Counted from the stretch's first letter, positions 1-10,751 are shown. The stretch: 19,716 bases of DNA from Gonium pectorale (GCA_001584585.1 LSYV01000042.1:583804-603519); one strand, 5' to 3'. The notes: generated by a model from the sequence alone, not told the origin. A program made the numbers and translations.

Positions 1-282
1 TGGTTTTTGGGGTGAGGTCTAGCGGTGCTTGCGCTTGGCGTGTGTGTTGCTGGGGGGACTTAGGGGGTGGGGTCCGGTCTGTCGCGGTGTGTGGTGGGGT
101 GGCGGTTTGCTTGGGGGGGTGGGGTGGGGTTTGGGATCACGGGCTCTGGGAGCAGCCCTATCACGGCCACCTTTTGGGTGGTCGCGGACCAATTTTTGTC
201 GCGGTTTACCCGCGCCTGTTCTCCGGCAAGGTATGGGCCTGTCGGTCCGCGACTGAGGGTCCTGTATCTATCGATACGGCGC

Positions 283-358
283 CCCCGGTCCCTTGTAACC
301 TTCTTGTCCTAACGAGTCGTCCCCGGTCCCTTGTAACGTTCTTGTCCTAACGAGTCGT
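283..358. repeat. Tandem direct repeat, 2 x 38 bp
   Basis: Positions 283-320 and 321-358 are the same 38-bp unit, with one C/G difference at unit position 18. Each copy begins CCCCGGTCCC and ends ACGAGTCGT. Each carries one TGTAA, the green-algal poly(A) pentamer. Confidence 0.93.
294..336 (+). terminator. Duplicated TGTAA poly(A) signals of a putative upstream gene
   Basis: TGTAA occurs at 294-298 and again at 332-336, one in each 38-bp repeat copy. TGTAA is the established nuclear polyadenylation signal in Chlamydomonas and relatives. That it serves an upstream gene is inference, because the gene body lies outside the window. Confidence 0.35.
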
Positions 359-492
359 GTACGCCTGCAGCATGGGTCATACGCTTGTTCCTTCAGCTTC
401 GCATTCCTGACATGGGCACATGGCCCGTGGGTCTCTTGTACGATACAATCGAGGAGCGGTTTGGCTTGTCACCGCATACCATGCATGGGAGC

Positions 493-498
493 TATATA
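493..498 (+). promoter_or_regulatory. TATA-box-like element
   Basis: TATATA lies about 150 bp upstream of the proposed ATG at 646. This fits a transcription start near 525 and a 5' UTR of roughly 120 nt. It is a short motif in an AT-richer patch, so support is weak. Confidence 0.3.
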
Positions 499-645
499 CA
501 TTGGAGCTATCGTCGGTGCACGTTTAGCAAGCACTTAACTTTTCAGTATTTCACTGTGATGTGCCAGTGAATAGTGATTGTTTGGGGAATAGGCGAAAAA
601 ATTTAGTTGCCTTACCAAATATACATATCTTCTGCAAGTATAATC

Positions 646-3600
646 ATGCGAGTTCTTGCGCCGAAGCCTCGCGCTAAACTTCTTCACGCGAGGAACGCTC
701 TGCACAGTGGGCACCGAGTACGTGCCGCTCTACAGAGGCCAACCGCGAAAGCGGCCGCATCGCCAGGTGTGTTGCAACACATAATCGCGCAACCCATGCG
801 TGCGACATTGTAGCTTGCCTTGCTCTAAGCTCTCGCTGCATCGTGAAAGGTGGCCTTTCGGAAATAGAAGGGATTTGGCTAATGAAAACGCCTACACTGG
901 CGACGTGGCCATCGGCGTGTATGTGGTTGCGTGGCTGTGTCGCCTCCACGGGAACAATGAAGATGTAGACACAACTCAGAGCGCGTGCCGAACAGAAATA
1001 GGAGCGGTTCACGGCACCCGCGAACTTCCGAGAAGGCCGTGGCCTGCCCGCACTTCCAGCGCTCTCGTCGTCATGGTAGGGCTGACAGTTCAGCCTGGCT
1101 GCTTCCCTTGCACACAGGCCCTCATGCTTCACCACCTCCCTTCGAGGAGCTACCTGCGTGCCCGGGGCCCGACGAGGGCCTGCCTGACCTGACCCCGGCC
1201 GACCCACGGGCCGGCGGCGTTACGCCGCCTGCGGCTTCAGACGCTGGTGGCGATGCTGCTGGCGCCACACCCGGGGCTTCGGGTTCGCCCGCACCAGCCC
1301 CGCGGCCACAGCCAGTAGCGACGGTGATGCCGTCGGATGTGGCGGCGCTGGACGCGCAGCGCTTCGCGCTCCACCCCAGCGTGGCCGCCTGGCAGCACAG
1401 GGTATCCCGCGTCACCTCAGCCATCACCAACCACGACGACGGCAAGGCCGAAGCAGGGTGGGTGACGGCGGCCGACCCAGATCAATCGGCTGGCCGAGGG
1501 TGGTTGCGTGCGCGTGCTGTGTGTACTCCCACGGCCCGCACCATGTACTCCAGGGCCGTACGCGGTACGCCGTACGCCATGTACGTTCAGCACGCACACT
1601 GACATCACGTGATTTCTCCAGGCCGTGCGCCTTCTGAGCGTGTTGTTTGCCAGCGAGGTCGCTTTGGTGCCTGCCGCCACACGCGAGGCCACGCAATCCA
1701 CTCGCCTTGCCTCACAAGCCCTGCCACTGCACCCACGCGGGCTTACCACCCACCCGCCCTCGTCCTGTTGTGACCCCCCCCTTGTTCATGACCCTCCCCC
1801 CCCCGCTCGTCACGCTGTGCAGGGATATGCCGCCGCTGCCGGAGGTGGTCCGGCAGCTGCAGCCGCCCAGTCCCCTGGCCGAGCCGCAGCGCGCGGCGCA
1901 CTGGGCCTACCACCTTGGTCGCCTGGCCTTCTTCACCGGACAGGTCAGCCAGCAGCCAGCAGCCTACATACGACGCTGCTCCCCGTGAAAGCCCATGATC
2001 TTCCATTGCTGGGTAGACCCGCGGGCCACGCGCAGTGAGCAGCGTTAGCCTGGGCGTTTCAGTCGTTGCCGGCAGCGCGCCGTGCGGCTCGGCCCCTGGT
2101 CCCACTTTGTAATAGATCGCCGCACGCTCTTTTTCACCCTCACTGCAGCTCGGCACCGCGCGCTGTGACCCGTTCCCGAGCTTGATTGGCGCGCCCCCGG
2201 GACCGTGCCGCAGGGCTTTGCGGGCTTTGCCGCCCACCACGTCTCGGACCTGCTGTCCCGCGCCGGCGGCGGCAGCGCTCGGCGCACGCCCTTCGAGCGG
2301 CTGCTTGCGGACGCGGAGCCGGAGCTGGCGACGCGGCTGAGCGACTGGAGCATAGCCGTTGAGCAGGTACTGTGGGGTCCATTGTCCCGTAGCGCGGCGA
2401 TCTAAGGGAGGGGGGCATTGGCGAGCGCTGAGTCGTGCGCGATGCCTGGCGCATGGCTAACATGCAAGGCTGAGAAACCGCAGCCGGCGGCCATGCCGTG
2501 GATCGTAGGTACGGCGCCAGCCGGTATCATGTTACACACGTGTCGTCACATGGGTGGCATGGACCCAACCTGTAGGGGGAATAAGGAAGCTACGCAATGC
2601 CTCGGGTCTTGGTAGCCGCAGTATTCGATTTGGGGCGTCGTCCAGACATATTGCTAGACTGACAGATCACCGCCCATATGCAGCCTGGGGCACTTTACTT
2701 GGTGATCATGCACGCCTACGTGTACCACCACCACCATCGGCCTATGCGCCCTGAGATGCTGGGAACTCCGCCAACACCGCCAGCACCGCGCCCCGGTCCC
2801 CGCACCTGAACGTCTTAGCCCTTGCTACTCCCTTGCAAGCTCCTGGTTGCCTCTGTGCCTGCCCCTCCGTGACCTGCCCCTGCCTCCTCAACAGCTACCC
2901 TCTCAATCATCCCCCGCCGCCGCCGTGGTCCCCAACCCCCGGCCCCACCAGGACTATGCCAACATCCAGTCGGGCGCCTACCCGATGCCCTGGGACATGG
3001 TAACTCCCAACCACCGGCAGTACAACCCCACATTCGTACTGGCAGAGTGAGTACGGTTACATGCATGGGAGCAGTCAGGACGTGTCTGCCGTTTGAACGT
3101 TTGGAAGCACAATCGTGGTTGTGGAAAGCACCCAGGGTACCGGCGCGGAACCTGCGGTGATGCGGGTGAAGGGGAGGGGGAGACACGGGCATAGATGGTG
3201 AGGCGGACTTGCGAAATTGCAACAATATTGCAACACCGGTTCCCACCTCCCATGGCGTGCTGCAGGTCTTGTCGTTCTGTTGCGCCCCACCGTGCCGCGC
3301 CACATACAAATGTATACACACAATACGCTCGTCGTATGCTTCGTTCCGTATCAACACACATAATACATGGATGCATGCTTCGACGGCCCCTGCCCCGCCT
3401 CGGCACAGCTCCGCGCGCTTCCTGGTCGAGTGGACTGCCATCACGCGGCGCCGCGTGGAGGGCCGGCCCGAGAAGCTGTGGCTGTCGAGCGGGCTGTACC
3501 CGCGCTACTACACCAACACCTTCCACTACCAGACCGACGGCTGGTTCTCGGCCTGGTGAGCGGGGCGGGCGGGCGGTCAGAGCGGTCAGGGAGGCGACAT

Positions 3601-5216
3601 GGGCGAGGGGACAGTCAGCAGCGGGGGGCGCATCGGAACGGAGAGCCGCGTGGCAAGAGGCGCATGGCAAGGCCGCTGCACCTGTCGCCTTGCTCACCGC
3701 AAGCCCCGCCTGTTCCACGATCCGCTCCCGCGCCGGCGTAAAGTACGTCTGTACGACCGCACCGCAGGTCGGCGAAGGTGTACGAGCACTCGACCGAGGC
3801 GCTGTTCGGGGGGCTGCAGGACATCATGCAGCGCTCCGCCCTGCTGCCCATCGCCGACTTCATGCGGGAGGCCCGGGCGCACTGCAGGACGCCCTCCAGC
3901 CTGCGGCTGCTCGAGGTGGCGGCCGGCACGGGGCGCTTTCACACCTTCATCAAGGTGGGGCTGGGGGAAAGGGGGGATGGGAGCAGCAGATGATGCCAGG
4001 CGTAGAGCGACTGTGCTGAATACGTCTGGCATGAGTGGATGGCGCCAGGCTTCGCCACGAGTGGGGGCTGCGACATGGGACATGGGTGTTTGGGACGAGG
4101 TCTGGATCCAGCAGCTAAGGGCATGCTACTGTGCCGCATAGAGTGCGCCATGCGGGTGTGAGCTGGTAAGGCCGGACACACGTGAGCCATGCCACCGCTT
4201 GTTTCAGCATATCGGCAAGGCCTCCTCCCAATCATCCCTTTCGGTGGACCTTCCTTGGCTGTGCCGCAGGACGCCTACCCCGACCTCCCATCGGTGGTGT
4301 CGGACCTGAGCCCCTTCTACCTCGCCCGCGCCCGCTCCAACCTGCGCTACTGGCGCTCGCTCCGCCAGCCGTCCCGGCAGCTGGGCGGGGTGGACGACAC
4401 GGGGACCGAGTTCCTGCAGACGGCCGCGGAGGCCATCGCTGCGCCGGACGAGTCCTTCGACGTCGTGAGTCGGCGGGGCCCTGGGAGCTGTGCGTCGGCC
4501 TGGCGCACGCGTAGATGGGAGGCCAAGGCCGATCCGCCCCCCCCCCCCGATTGCCCCACTGCACCGCTCCGTCGCTCGCTTGCCGCGTCGTGCTGGCCAT
4601 CGTGCTCATTCGCCCTGACCCCTCACCTTCACCCCTCACCTCCACCCCTCACCCCCCCCCCACGCCACACCCACCCCGCAGGTTGTGTGCGTGTACTTGT
4701 TCCACGAGCTGCCCGAGCCCATCCGCCGGGCCGCCGTGTCCGAGTTCTTCCGAGTGCTGCGGCCTGGGGGGCTGGCCGTGCTCACAGACAGCGTGCAGCT
4801 GGGCGACCGCGCTGGGCTCGACAAGAACATCGATGTGTTCGCCGAGTTTAACGAGCCGCACTACCGGTACGGATCTAGTGCCGTGGTGCGGTTGTGGGAA
4901 GTTGCACAGCCGTGCATGGGCAACGAGCCGTGCTGTTGTTTCAGTATGTGACCTTGGCCGGATGGATAGAAACATGTTCTTGACATACCGAAACCGCCTG
5001 GTTGGCCCTGGTCGTCGCATCGTGGACTTGTTGCCCGCACTCGTCCTTGCGGCGTGTCTGTGCCGTCCGACCAAGCTGGTTATTCCTTCCGTATGGTCCG
5101 ACAGGAACTACCTGTCGTGCGACCTGGGAGCCTTGTTCGAGGACGCCGGGTTCCAGCCCGGAACCAAGTACGTGTCGATGGTCACCAAGACCCTCAGCTT
5201 CCGCAAGCCCGAGTAG
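646..5216 (+). CDS. SAM-dependent methyltransferase (class I, Methyltransf_11/25 type), 10 exons
   Basis: Predicted exons: 646-766, 1118-1457, 1823-1943, 2214-2366, 2952-3046, 3409-3555, 3768-3954, 4270-4464, 4682-4866 and 5105-5216. All introns are GT-AG and all phases match, giving 551 aa and a TAG stop. The C-terminal half is a Rossmann methyltransferase: motif I LLEVAAGTGRF (exon 3768-3954) binds SAM; then VVSDLSPFYL, DESFDVVVCVYLFHELP (motif II) and VLRPGGLAVLTDSVQLGD (motif III). Before it lie the segments DYANIQSGAYPMPWD and TNTFHYQTDGWFSAW, which I associate with a family of algal and plant methyltransferases of unknown substrate. The N-terminus is rich in Arg, Lys and Ala and lacks acidic residues for about 40 residues, which resembles a plastid or mitochondrial presequence. 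Residues 41-115 are Pro/Ala-rich. An in-frame ATG at 1327 is an alternative start. The least certain splice is 1458-1822, where an extra exon (about 1622-1761) is possible and would give 599 aa. The methyl acceptor is unknown. Confidence 0.82.
1622..1761 (+). other. Possible cassette exon of the methyltransferase gene
   Basis: After a good acceptor (TTTCTCCAG at 1613-1621) the frame reads AVRLLSVLFASEVALVPAAT, an amphipathic, protein-like stretch. It could join upstream to an exon 2 that ends at 1461 (donor GTGACG) and downstream to 1823 in phase, adding 48 residues. The only phase-correct downstream donor of useful length (GTCCTG at 1762) is poor, and the end of the segment is low complexity. 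It could instead be intron. Confidence 0.3.
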
Positions 5217-5555
5217 ATGGACCCGGAGATGCGGTACAGAGGGAGCGTATGGGGTGCATGGAGCAGGATGTATGCGAGCATGCCCACGAGAGGAGTAACG
5301 GAGCCCGAGAGAGGGGCAGCAAAGCCCGTTGCCGACGTGAGACAAGAAATGACATGCATGTGAAAAATGTTCTCGATGCTGGGAGCGTGTGTTGAGCGTG
5401 ATGGTGGAATTCTGAATGTGCGGATTCCTGCCTTTCCTACAAATGGAAAGTGGAGGGTGGGAGAGGGAACGAACGTCTGCCCATGGGTCCTTCAAGCTGA
5501 AGCACTTTGGCTAGGCATATTGCTGGATGGTGTTCCGCATATATATGTGTTGTCG

Positions 5556-5560
5556 TGTAA
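5556..5560 (+). terminator. TGTAA poly(A) signal of the methyltransferase gene
   Basis: This is the first TGTAA downstream of the stop codon at 5216, giving a 3' UTR of about 350-360 nt. The surrounding region is T/G-rich, which fits an algal 3' end. Confidence 0.5.
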
Positions 5561-5840
5561 ACTGTGTGTGTGCATGTTCTCGTGTGACTTGGGCATGATG
5601 TGTGGTTGATGATATACGTGACGGCGTGCTCATAATCTTTGCATGCACTCTGACAGGCGCTCCCGCAGCTCAGCCGTCGCATCGCACGCGCACTGAATCG
5701 ACGACACACCGGTATGAGTGATGGCTGCAGCTTTGGTGCAATGTGGATGGCACTGGAACCCATCTTATTCGATGGGCATGCAATGGGCCGTGAGATGTGA
5801 CCGCAATAGTGTAGTTCTGTTCGTGCATGTGCACCACCGT

Positions 5841-5845
5841 TTACA
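5841..5845 (-). terminator. Candidate TGTAA poly(A) signal of the carrier gene
   Basis: TTACA on the plus strand is TGTAA on the minus strand. It is the only one I found between the carrier stop (6820) and the methyltransferase poly(A) signal. The implied 3' UTR is about 975 nt, long but within the range seen in green algae. Confidence 0.35.
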
Positions 5846-6196
5846 GACGATCCGCGGTGCAAAGCCGACCTCCGATGTTCTATCAAGCCCTTTGCTTCAG
5901 GGCTGTACAGCAATAACCGCCGCGCACCAGGCGACGTCGTGCCATTGTCGTGTGTTGAAGAGCATATGGGGCAAGCTCGCACACCAGACGAGGCAGCCCT
6001 TGCTCGCAAGCACAGCCTCCGGCGCATGAAGGCTGTAACAACAAGTCCGAGTCGTGTCAAGTACTTCCAGGTGCGTAAACACGTACGACACACCCCACAC
6101 TAACGTCAACATTCGCACGCAACTCGGTCGCAGCTCTCTGGACACAACGTCGCCCTCACAGGAAGCCGCGCGCAGGACCGCCACGCCCCTGCCTGT

Positions 6197-6217
6197 ATGC
6201 CGTACTCTGTACGGCAT
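6197..6217. repeat. Perfect inverted repeat, 9-bp arms, 3-nt loop
   Basis: ATGCCGTAC at 6197-6205 and its exact reverse complement GTACGGCAT at 6209-6217 are separated by TCT. The element would form a strong hairpin in the carrier 3' UTR or in DNA. Confidence 0.85.
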
Positions 6218-6819
6218 CATCAAAAGCTCGTCAGGTTGACACCGTGACCGCAAAGCACCGTTCAGCGTGAACGGGCCCAAAAGCCATAACGGGCGACTGC
6301 ACCACACACGTTCTAGGTCCTCTGGTTGCTGCGTCCACAAGTTCACACGAGAAAGTCAAGTCGGTCAGGAGGCCAAACACCCTCACGCGTGCTCCCGCCC
6401 CTCCATGCAGACCACCGCTCTACCAGCGACCCACACACATCGCCACCCTCGCCATCAAAGCGCACAACACCAACTCGTGGAGGCCCCCGCACATAGGGTA
6501 CCAAAGCACCGGCAGCCTCGCCCACTCACACCCGCTCGCACACCGCCACAACGCGGGGGCGCGGGCCCCTCGGTGCGTCCGTGCGTCCAAGCACCGCCCG
6601 CATTTGTCCGCCTCCCCTTCGCTTAGCGCACGGCGCTCTCTAGTCGCTTCGGGCCCGGAAGCCGAAACGGCGTCGCAAAGCGCTCAGAAAGGGGCGGATG
6701 AACACTCCCGTCCAGCACCCGCCGCCAGCGCCATGCTGCTGCCCAGAGCACCGGCGCGGCCTGCCTGCCAGCCCCATAACCAGGGCTGGCGCCCAATGCT
6801 CCTCCTCCTCCCCTGCGGC

Positions 6820-9800
6820 CTACTGCGGCGCGTAGTACTTCTTGGCCGCCTCCAGCACGGGGAAGAACACGAAGCCCCCGAGCGAGATCCAGATCAGGCG
6901 CGGCTGCCAGCCCGACATGAAGGCGCCCAGCCCCTCGGTGCGCGCAATGGTCACCGTGGCGTCAATCAGGTTCTTGTAGCGGCCGCTAGCGCCCTGCGTC
7001 ATCAGACGCGTCTTGAGCACGTCCAGCGGCGTGGTGATCACGCCTGCGGTAGGAGAGGGGAGGGGATCAGACATGGGGAGTAGCGGTATGGGAGGGGGGT
7101 TGAAGGGAAAGGGGAATGATAACGACGAGCTGGGCGCCAGCAGCATATGTCCGTATGGGAGGGGAGGGGAAGGGAGGGGCACGCGCGTCCGTGCATGGGT
7201 AATCACTGGGTGTTTCGTCGCAGGTGGCGTGTTGCGCGAGTGGCGGCACGCGGCATCCCAGCCGATCAAGACCCCAGCACGGGCGCGGGCGGTGGGCTGG
7301 CGGTCCCTGCGTCCGTTGCTGGTGCCCAGCGTGGAGAGCACGGAAGCCCGTCTCACGCCTCCCCCGTTCCACAGCCCACAGATATCGCACTTCTTCCCAG
7401 CTCCACCCCCCGACCGGCAGCCTCCCGCCCCACCGGTGAAGCCGCCCGCGAACGCGCCCACGATGGACGTCTCCGCCGGGTGGAGCTCTCGCCGCACGGA
7501 CAGGCTGTACGCCTTCTTGATCTGCTCGTACGCGACGAACTCGATGGCGTCGAACGGCAGGTCCCGGAGCATGAAGGCGCCGTACCCGGCGTACAGGCCC
7601 CGCATGCCCTCGCGGCCCAGGATGGTGCGCAGCTGCGGGCGCAAGAGCAAACACAGCGCGTTGAGGGTTGGATGTTTACCGTCGTGATTGGGTTGGGGGC
7701 CGGGAACTACAGTAGTGCGGATGCAAGCAATTCCGGTAGAAGAGCGCTGGGCGCATGCCTCGCGAGAGGTCTTCGATGCTGGGAAGCCGAGCCCAATGAG
7801 GAGCGGGCACGGTGGGCACATTTTATAGGCGTCCACCGACTCGTCCGCCCTCGCCACTCACCACCGTGGCCGCGACCACGAACTCCCGCATCCCCTCGAG
7901 TCCTGAGCCACTCCACCCCAGCTCTGCGCCACCACGCATACGGCCGTCGCCGCCGCCGCTGTCACCCTGCAACCCCGTGCCCACCATCGCCATCGCGGCC
8001 CCGAGGAGCGGAGCGCCCTCCCTCCCCATCCCAGTGCCTGTGTCACCATGCTGCGTGCACCTCCCCCTGCCCCTTCCCCCCAGGTCCCCCACCCTCACCC
8101 TCACCCGCACCCGCACCCCCCAACCCCAATCCCAGACCAGACCCCAGCCCCGCCGCCTCAGCACCCTCACCCTCACCCGCAACCCCCCGACTCCAATCCC
8201 AGACCTGACCCCAGCCCCGCCGCCTCAGCACTCACCGCCGTGACAGCACCCTTGAACTCCCCGGTCTGCAGGCGTTGCTTGACCACCTCGGTGGGCACGC
8301 GGATCAGTGACGAAGCGGTGCCCGCCACCATGCCGGCGATCACGGGGCCCAGGTATTGCTGGTCGGGGCCCACCTGGGACTGCGCGGGTAGAGAGTTGAG
8401 GCGAGGGAGAAGGGGGAAGCGGGGGGAGATATGCATTGGCAGAGACCCCTTGGGCAAGGCATGGGGGAGGGGCAGGTGCGCACGAGCGCAATACCGCGCG
8501 TGCCATGTCCCCAGCCAAGTTGCCACAAAGTGATCAGCCTCAACACCTCCGCCCGTGCCTGATGCTGAGCCCCTCCCTCCGCATCAGCGCAGGTCGCCTG
8601 GCCCCTCCCCCCCTTCTTCCCGCCCGGCCCTCGCCCCGCTCCGCCCCGCTCCGGCCCCCGCAGACCCAGCCCACCTGCACCGACTTCTTGGTCGGCTCGT
8701 AGAAGGCCATGAAGATGGCCGATGCGGGCGCTACACCAGCCAGGTTGCCCCACACGCCTGATGGGGTGGGTGTGCACACGCAGTTTCCCCCGCCGTGAGT
8801 CCCCTTCGTCATGCCGTTCATGTCCATGTGCTCGTTCAAGTACATAGGCACACGCCGGGCGCGCCAGGCCAAGCACGACTTGTCCCTGCGTTGCCTTCGG
8901 TCCCAATGCTGCTCTCCTGACATCCCGTTTCGCGCCTCCCCTCCCACCATGCGGTTGCCTCCCTCCGCGTATGCCGCGTGGCCATGCTGCTCCCTCCCAC
9001 CCGCATGCCTTCCCCCAATCCTCCCTGCCCCCAAGCCGGTCGCCTCCCCCCCCCCCAGTACCCTCAATCCACGCCCGCGATGATGGACCCCTTCCTCCGC
9101 CCCTTGCGCCATCCCCACCGCCCCATGCCCGCTCACCCAACCGGGATCTCCTACCCCCGGCATGCCCTGCGCCCTTCCCCCGCCTCTCACCCGCGTACAG
9201 GCTCTTTCCTCCGCCCTTCTGCAGCAGCGCCTGCAGGCCCCCTCCGCCGATCATGGACTGCAGCCGCGTCTTGATCGTGTCGATGGGGTACAGAGCTGCC
9301 GGGGTAGGGCGCGGGCCGGGCCCGGGGTGAGAGTTCGGAGTCGCGGGTGTGGGGAACAACAAGGGGCGGTTTGCGGGCGGCAAGCGAGGGTGGTGGCGGT
9401 GGTGGGTTGCAGGGGGGGGTAAAGAGCTGCGGTACGATGGAACAGGGCTGGGCGGACGTACGATATATGGGAGGCGTGTGCGGGGGGATTGAGTGCGGGG
9501 TGCGTGAGCGCGGGCTGCAGAACCTTGGGTATGTGCATGGGATGCAGACAGACTTGCCAAAGCTGTCCTAGCGGTCAAAGGATCTGGGTGGGCGTGTATC
9601 AAATGTCTGCTTGCGTGCCTCCGGGGCATGTGCCCATGTGCGATAAGAGCAAAGCGGGCCAGGGCTCGTGAGACGAGGTTGCCGGGAGTGGACAGTGGTC
9701 AGCACCCGGCGCAGGAGGGAGGGCGCGGGCAGGCACCGAGAGGGGCCGGGCAACGAGGGGGAAGCGCCATCACAGGGGCCACGCCGGGGCGGACTCGTGG

Positions 9801-10751
9801 ATGCGTGCCTGCTCCGTGCCCCGCCTTGCCCCTTGGTTGACAGCTGCAGTGCCTTACGACAGGGCGGTTCCCCAAAGCCCTGCTGCCTGCCCTACAATGA
9901 AGGTGTCAACGCTCCGGGCATGCGCCAACGTGCTGTTGGAGCCAAGACCTGCGGCTGGCATAACGGCACCCATGGGACCCAAAGGACCACCCCACATGCC
10001 GAACCAGCGTTTGGGCTCGTAGCCGCGCTACACCCCCCTCACAACCAACACCGCTCCTAAACCAGGTCTGTGAGCTATGGCATGTAACCTCCAGCGTCTT
10101 AGCACACGGGGGCGCCGGCCCCAAGACACAGCCCAAAGCCGACGTGCAGCCGTGCACCCTAGCAGGCACAGGCCTGCCCCCAACCCCTGCACGCTCGTGC
10201 GCGGGTCATGGCTCACCAAGCTCAACGGCGCAGCCCGCAGTGGCGCCGGCCGCCAGGTTCCCGGCGGTGACACGCCACAGAGGCGCATTAACAGCGGACG
10301 CTGGGCTGGAGGACTCCGCCGCGGAAGCGAGCATGAAGAGCGGGACCTTTGCGGGACCTGGAAGGGCAGTGCGGTGTTGTTCACTGGGCGGTCGCAAGAC
10401 AGGCCTGGAGGACGAACATCTGGGGCTTTAGCGGGACCCATATCGAGGCGAAAAAGATCACAGGGTGCTCACAATTTCCTGTAAGTACATTATTAAGTCA
10501 ATCCCTCACTCACCAACCGGCGCGGCAGCGGGCGTTGCGCCCATCGTTACGCTGGCGAACGCCGCAGGCCGGCTTGCGCGACGCCTAGATCCGGAAGCGG
10601 AAGCAGAGCTACTAGAATCACCGTTATTGCAGAGGAGGGCGGATTTGGGCGATGTTGGCTTGCGAAGGAGCGACCTCTTTCGGCCCTGCGCGAACACCAG
10701 CTCGCTGGGGCCGGCCGGCTCCTCGGACGTAATACGTAAAGGCGCGTCCAT
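6820..10751 (-). CDS. Mitochondrial carrier family protein, S-adenosylmethionine carrier (SAMC/SLC25A26)-like, 7 exons
   Basis: Predicted exons in transcript order: 10751-10514, 10357-10217, 9295-9191, 8757-8675, 8379-8236, 7632-7434 and 7043-6820. Every intron is GT-AG with matching phases, giving 377 aa. The three carrier signatures are present: PIDTIKTR (about 130-137), PTEVVKQR (218-225) and PLDVLKTR (309-316), one per two-helix repeat. The family exchanges small metabolites across organelle inner membranes. LYAGYGAFMLRDLPFDAIEF and PTEVVKQRLQTGEF resemble plant SAM carriers, which exchange SAM for S-adenosylhomocysteine in mitochondria and plastids; that substrate is inferred from similarity. 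The first ~85 residues, Ser/Ala/Arg-rich after an initially acidic start, form an extension that could be a transit peptide. A shorter form from the ATG at 10334-10332 would be 290 aa, the usual carrier size. The acceptor of the 8379 exon could instead be at 8373, losing Ser-Gln. The gene converges on the methyltransferase gene. Confidence 0.85.
8091..8229. repeat. Minisatellite, two ~70-bp copies beside a splice donor
   Basis: Copy A (8091-8162, 72 bp) and copy B (8163-8229, 67 bp) share the order ACCCTCACCCTCACCCGC, then a C-rich stretch, CCAATCCCAGACC, ACCCCAGCCCCGCCGCCTCAGC. A third copy is cut to a few bases and runs into the splice donor of the carrier exon 8379-8236. The array lies in the intron 7633-8235. 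Confidence 0.85.

Larger units (their letters stand above)
1..645. other. 5' flank: likely 3' end of an upstream gene and promoter of the methyltransferase gene
   Basis: No convincing coding exon is seen. The first 280 bases are G/T-rich on the plus strand, as in an algal 3' UTR. Positions 283-358 hold a tandem 38-bp repeat with two TGTAA pentamers, which suggests that a plus-strand transcript from the left ends here. A TATA-like element at 493-498 then precedes the methyltransferase start at 646. Open frames at 12-350 have no recognisable domain. Confidence 0.4.
5217..6819. other. Convergent intergenic spacer (3' UTRs of the methyltransferase and carrier genes)
   Basis: No domain-bearing frame is found on either strand. 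The left part to about 5575 is the methyltransferase 3' UTR. The right part is probably the carrier 3' UTR, read on the minus strand. The only minus-strand TGTAA (TTACA on the plus strand) in the spacer is at 5841-5845, which would give a UTR of nearly 1 kb. A perfect 9-bp hairpin lies at 6197-6217. Confidence 0.5.

Noticed and set aside
1..130. G-rich start of the window as possible telomere or subtelomere
   Set aside because: No run of TTTAGGG or TTTTAGGG units is present. The G/T-rich bias fits a 3' UTR.
674..1207. Minus-strand open frame of 177 codons
   Set aside because: It lies opposite the first two methyltransferase exons and intron, has no domain, and is explained by GC-rich composition.
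1558..1585. Four GTACG motifs in 28 bp with near-palindromic order
   Set aside because: The array is short and imperfect and lies in an intron. It is not clearly above chance for this composition.
7147..8208. Plus-strand open frame of 353 codons opposite the carrier gene
   Set aside because: It is antisense to validated carrier exons and ends in Pro/His-rich sequence produced by the minisatellite.
8340..9629. Minus-strand 429-codon frame as a single long exon
   Set aside because: It contains one real carrier exon (9295-9191), but otherwise reads through introns in frames that differ from the neighbouring exons. The spliced model keeps the carrier fold intact.
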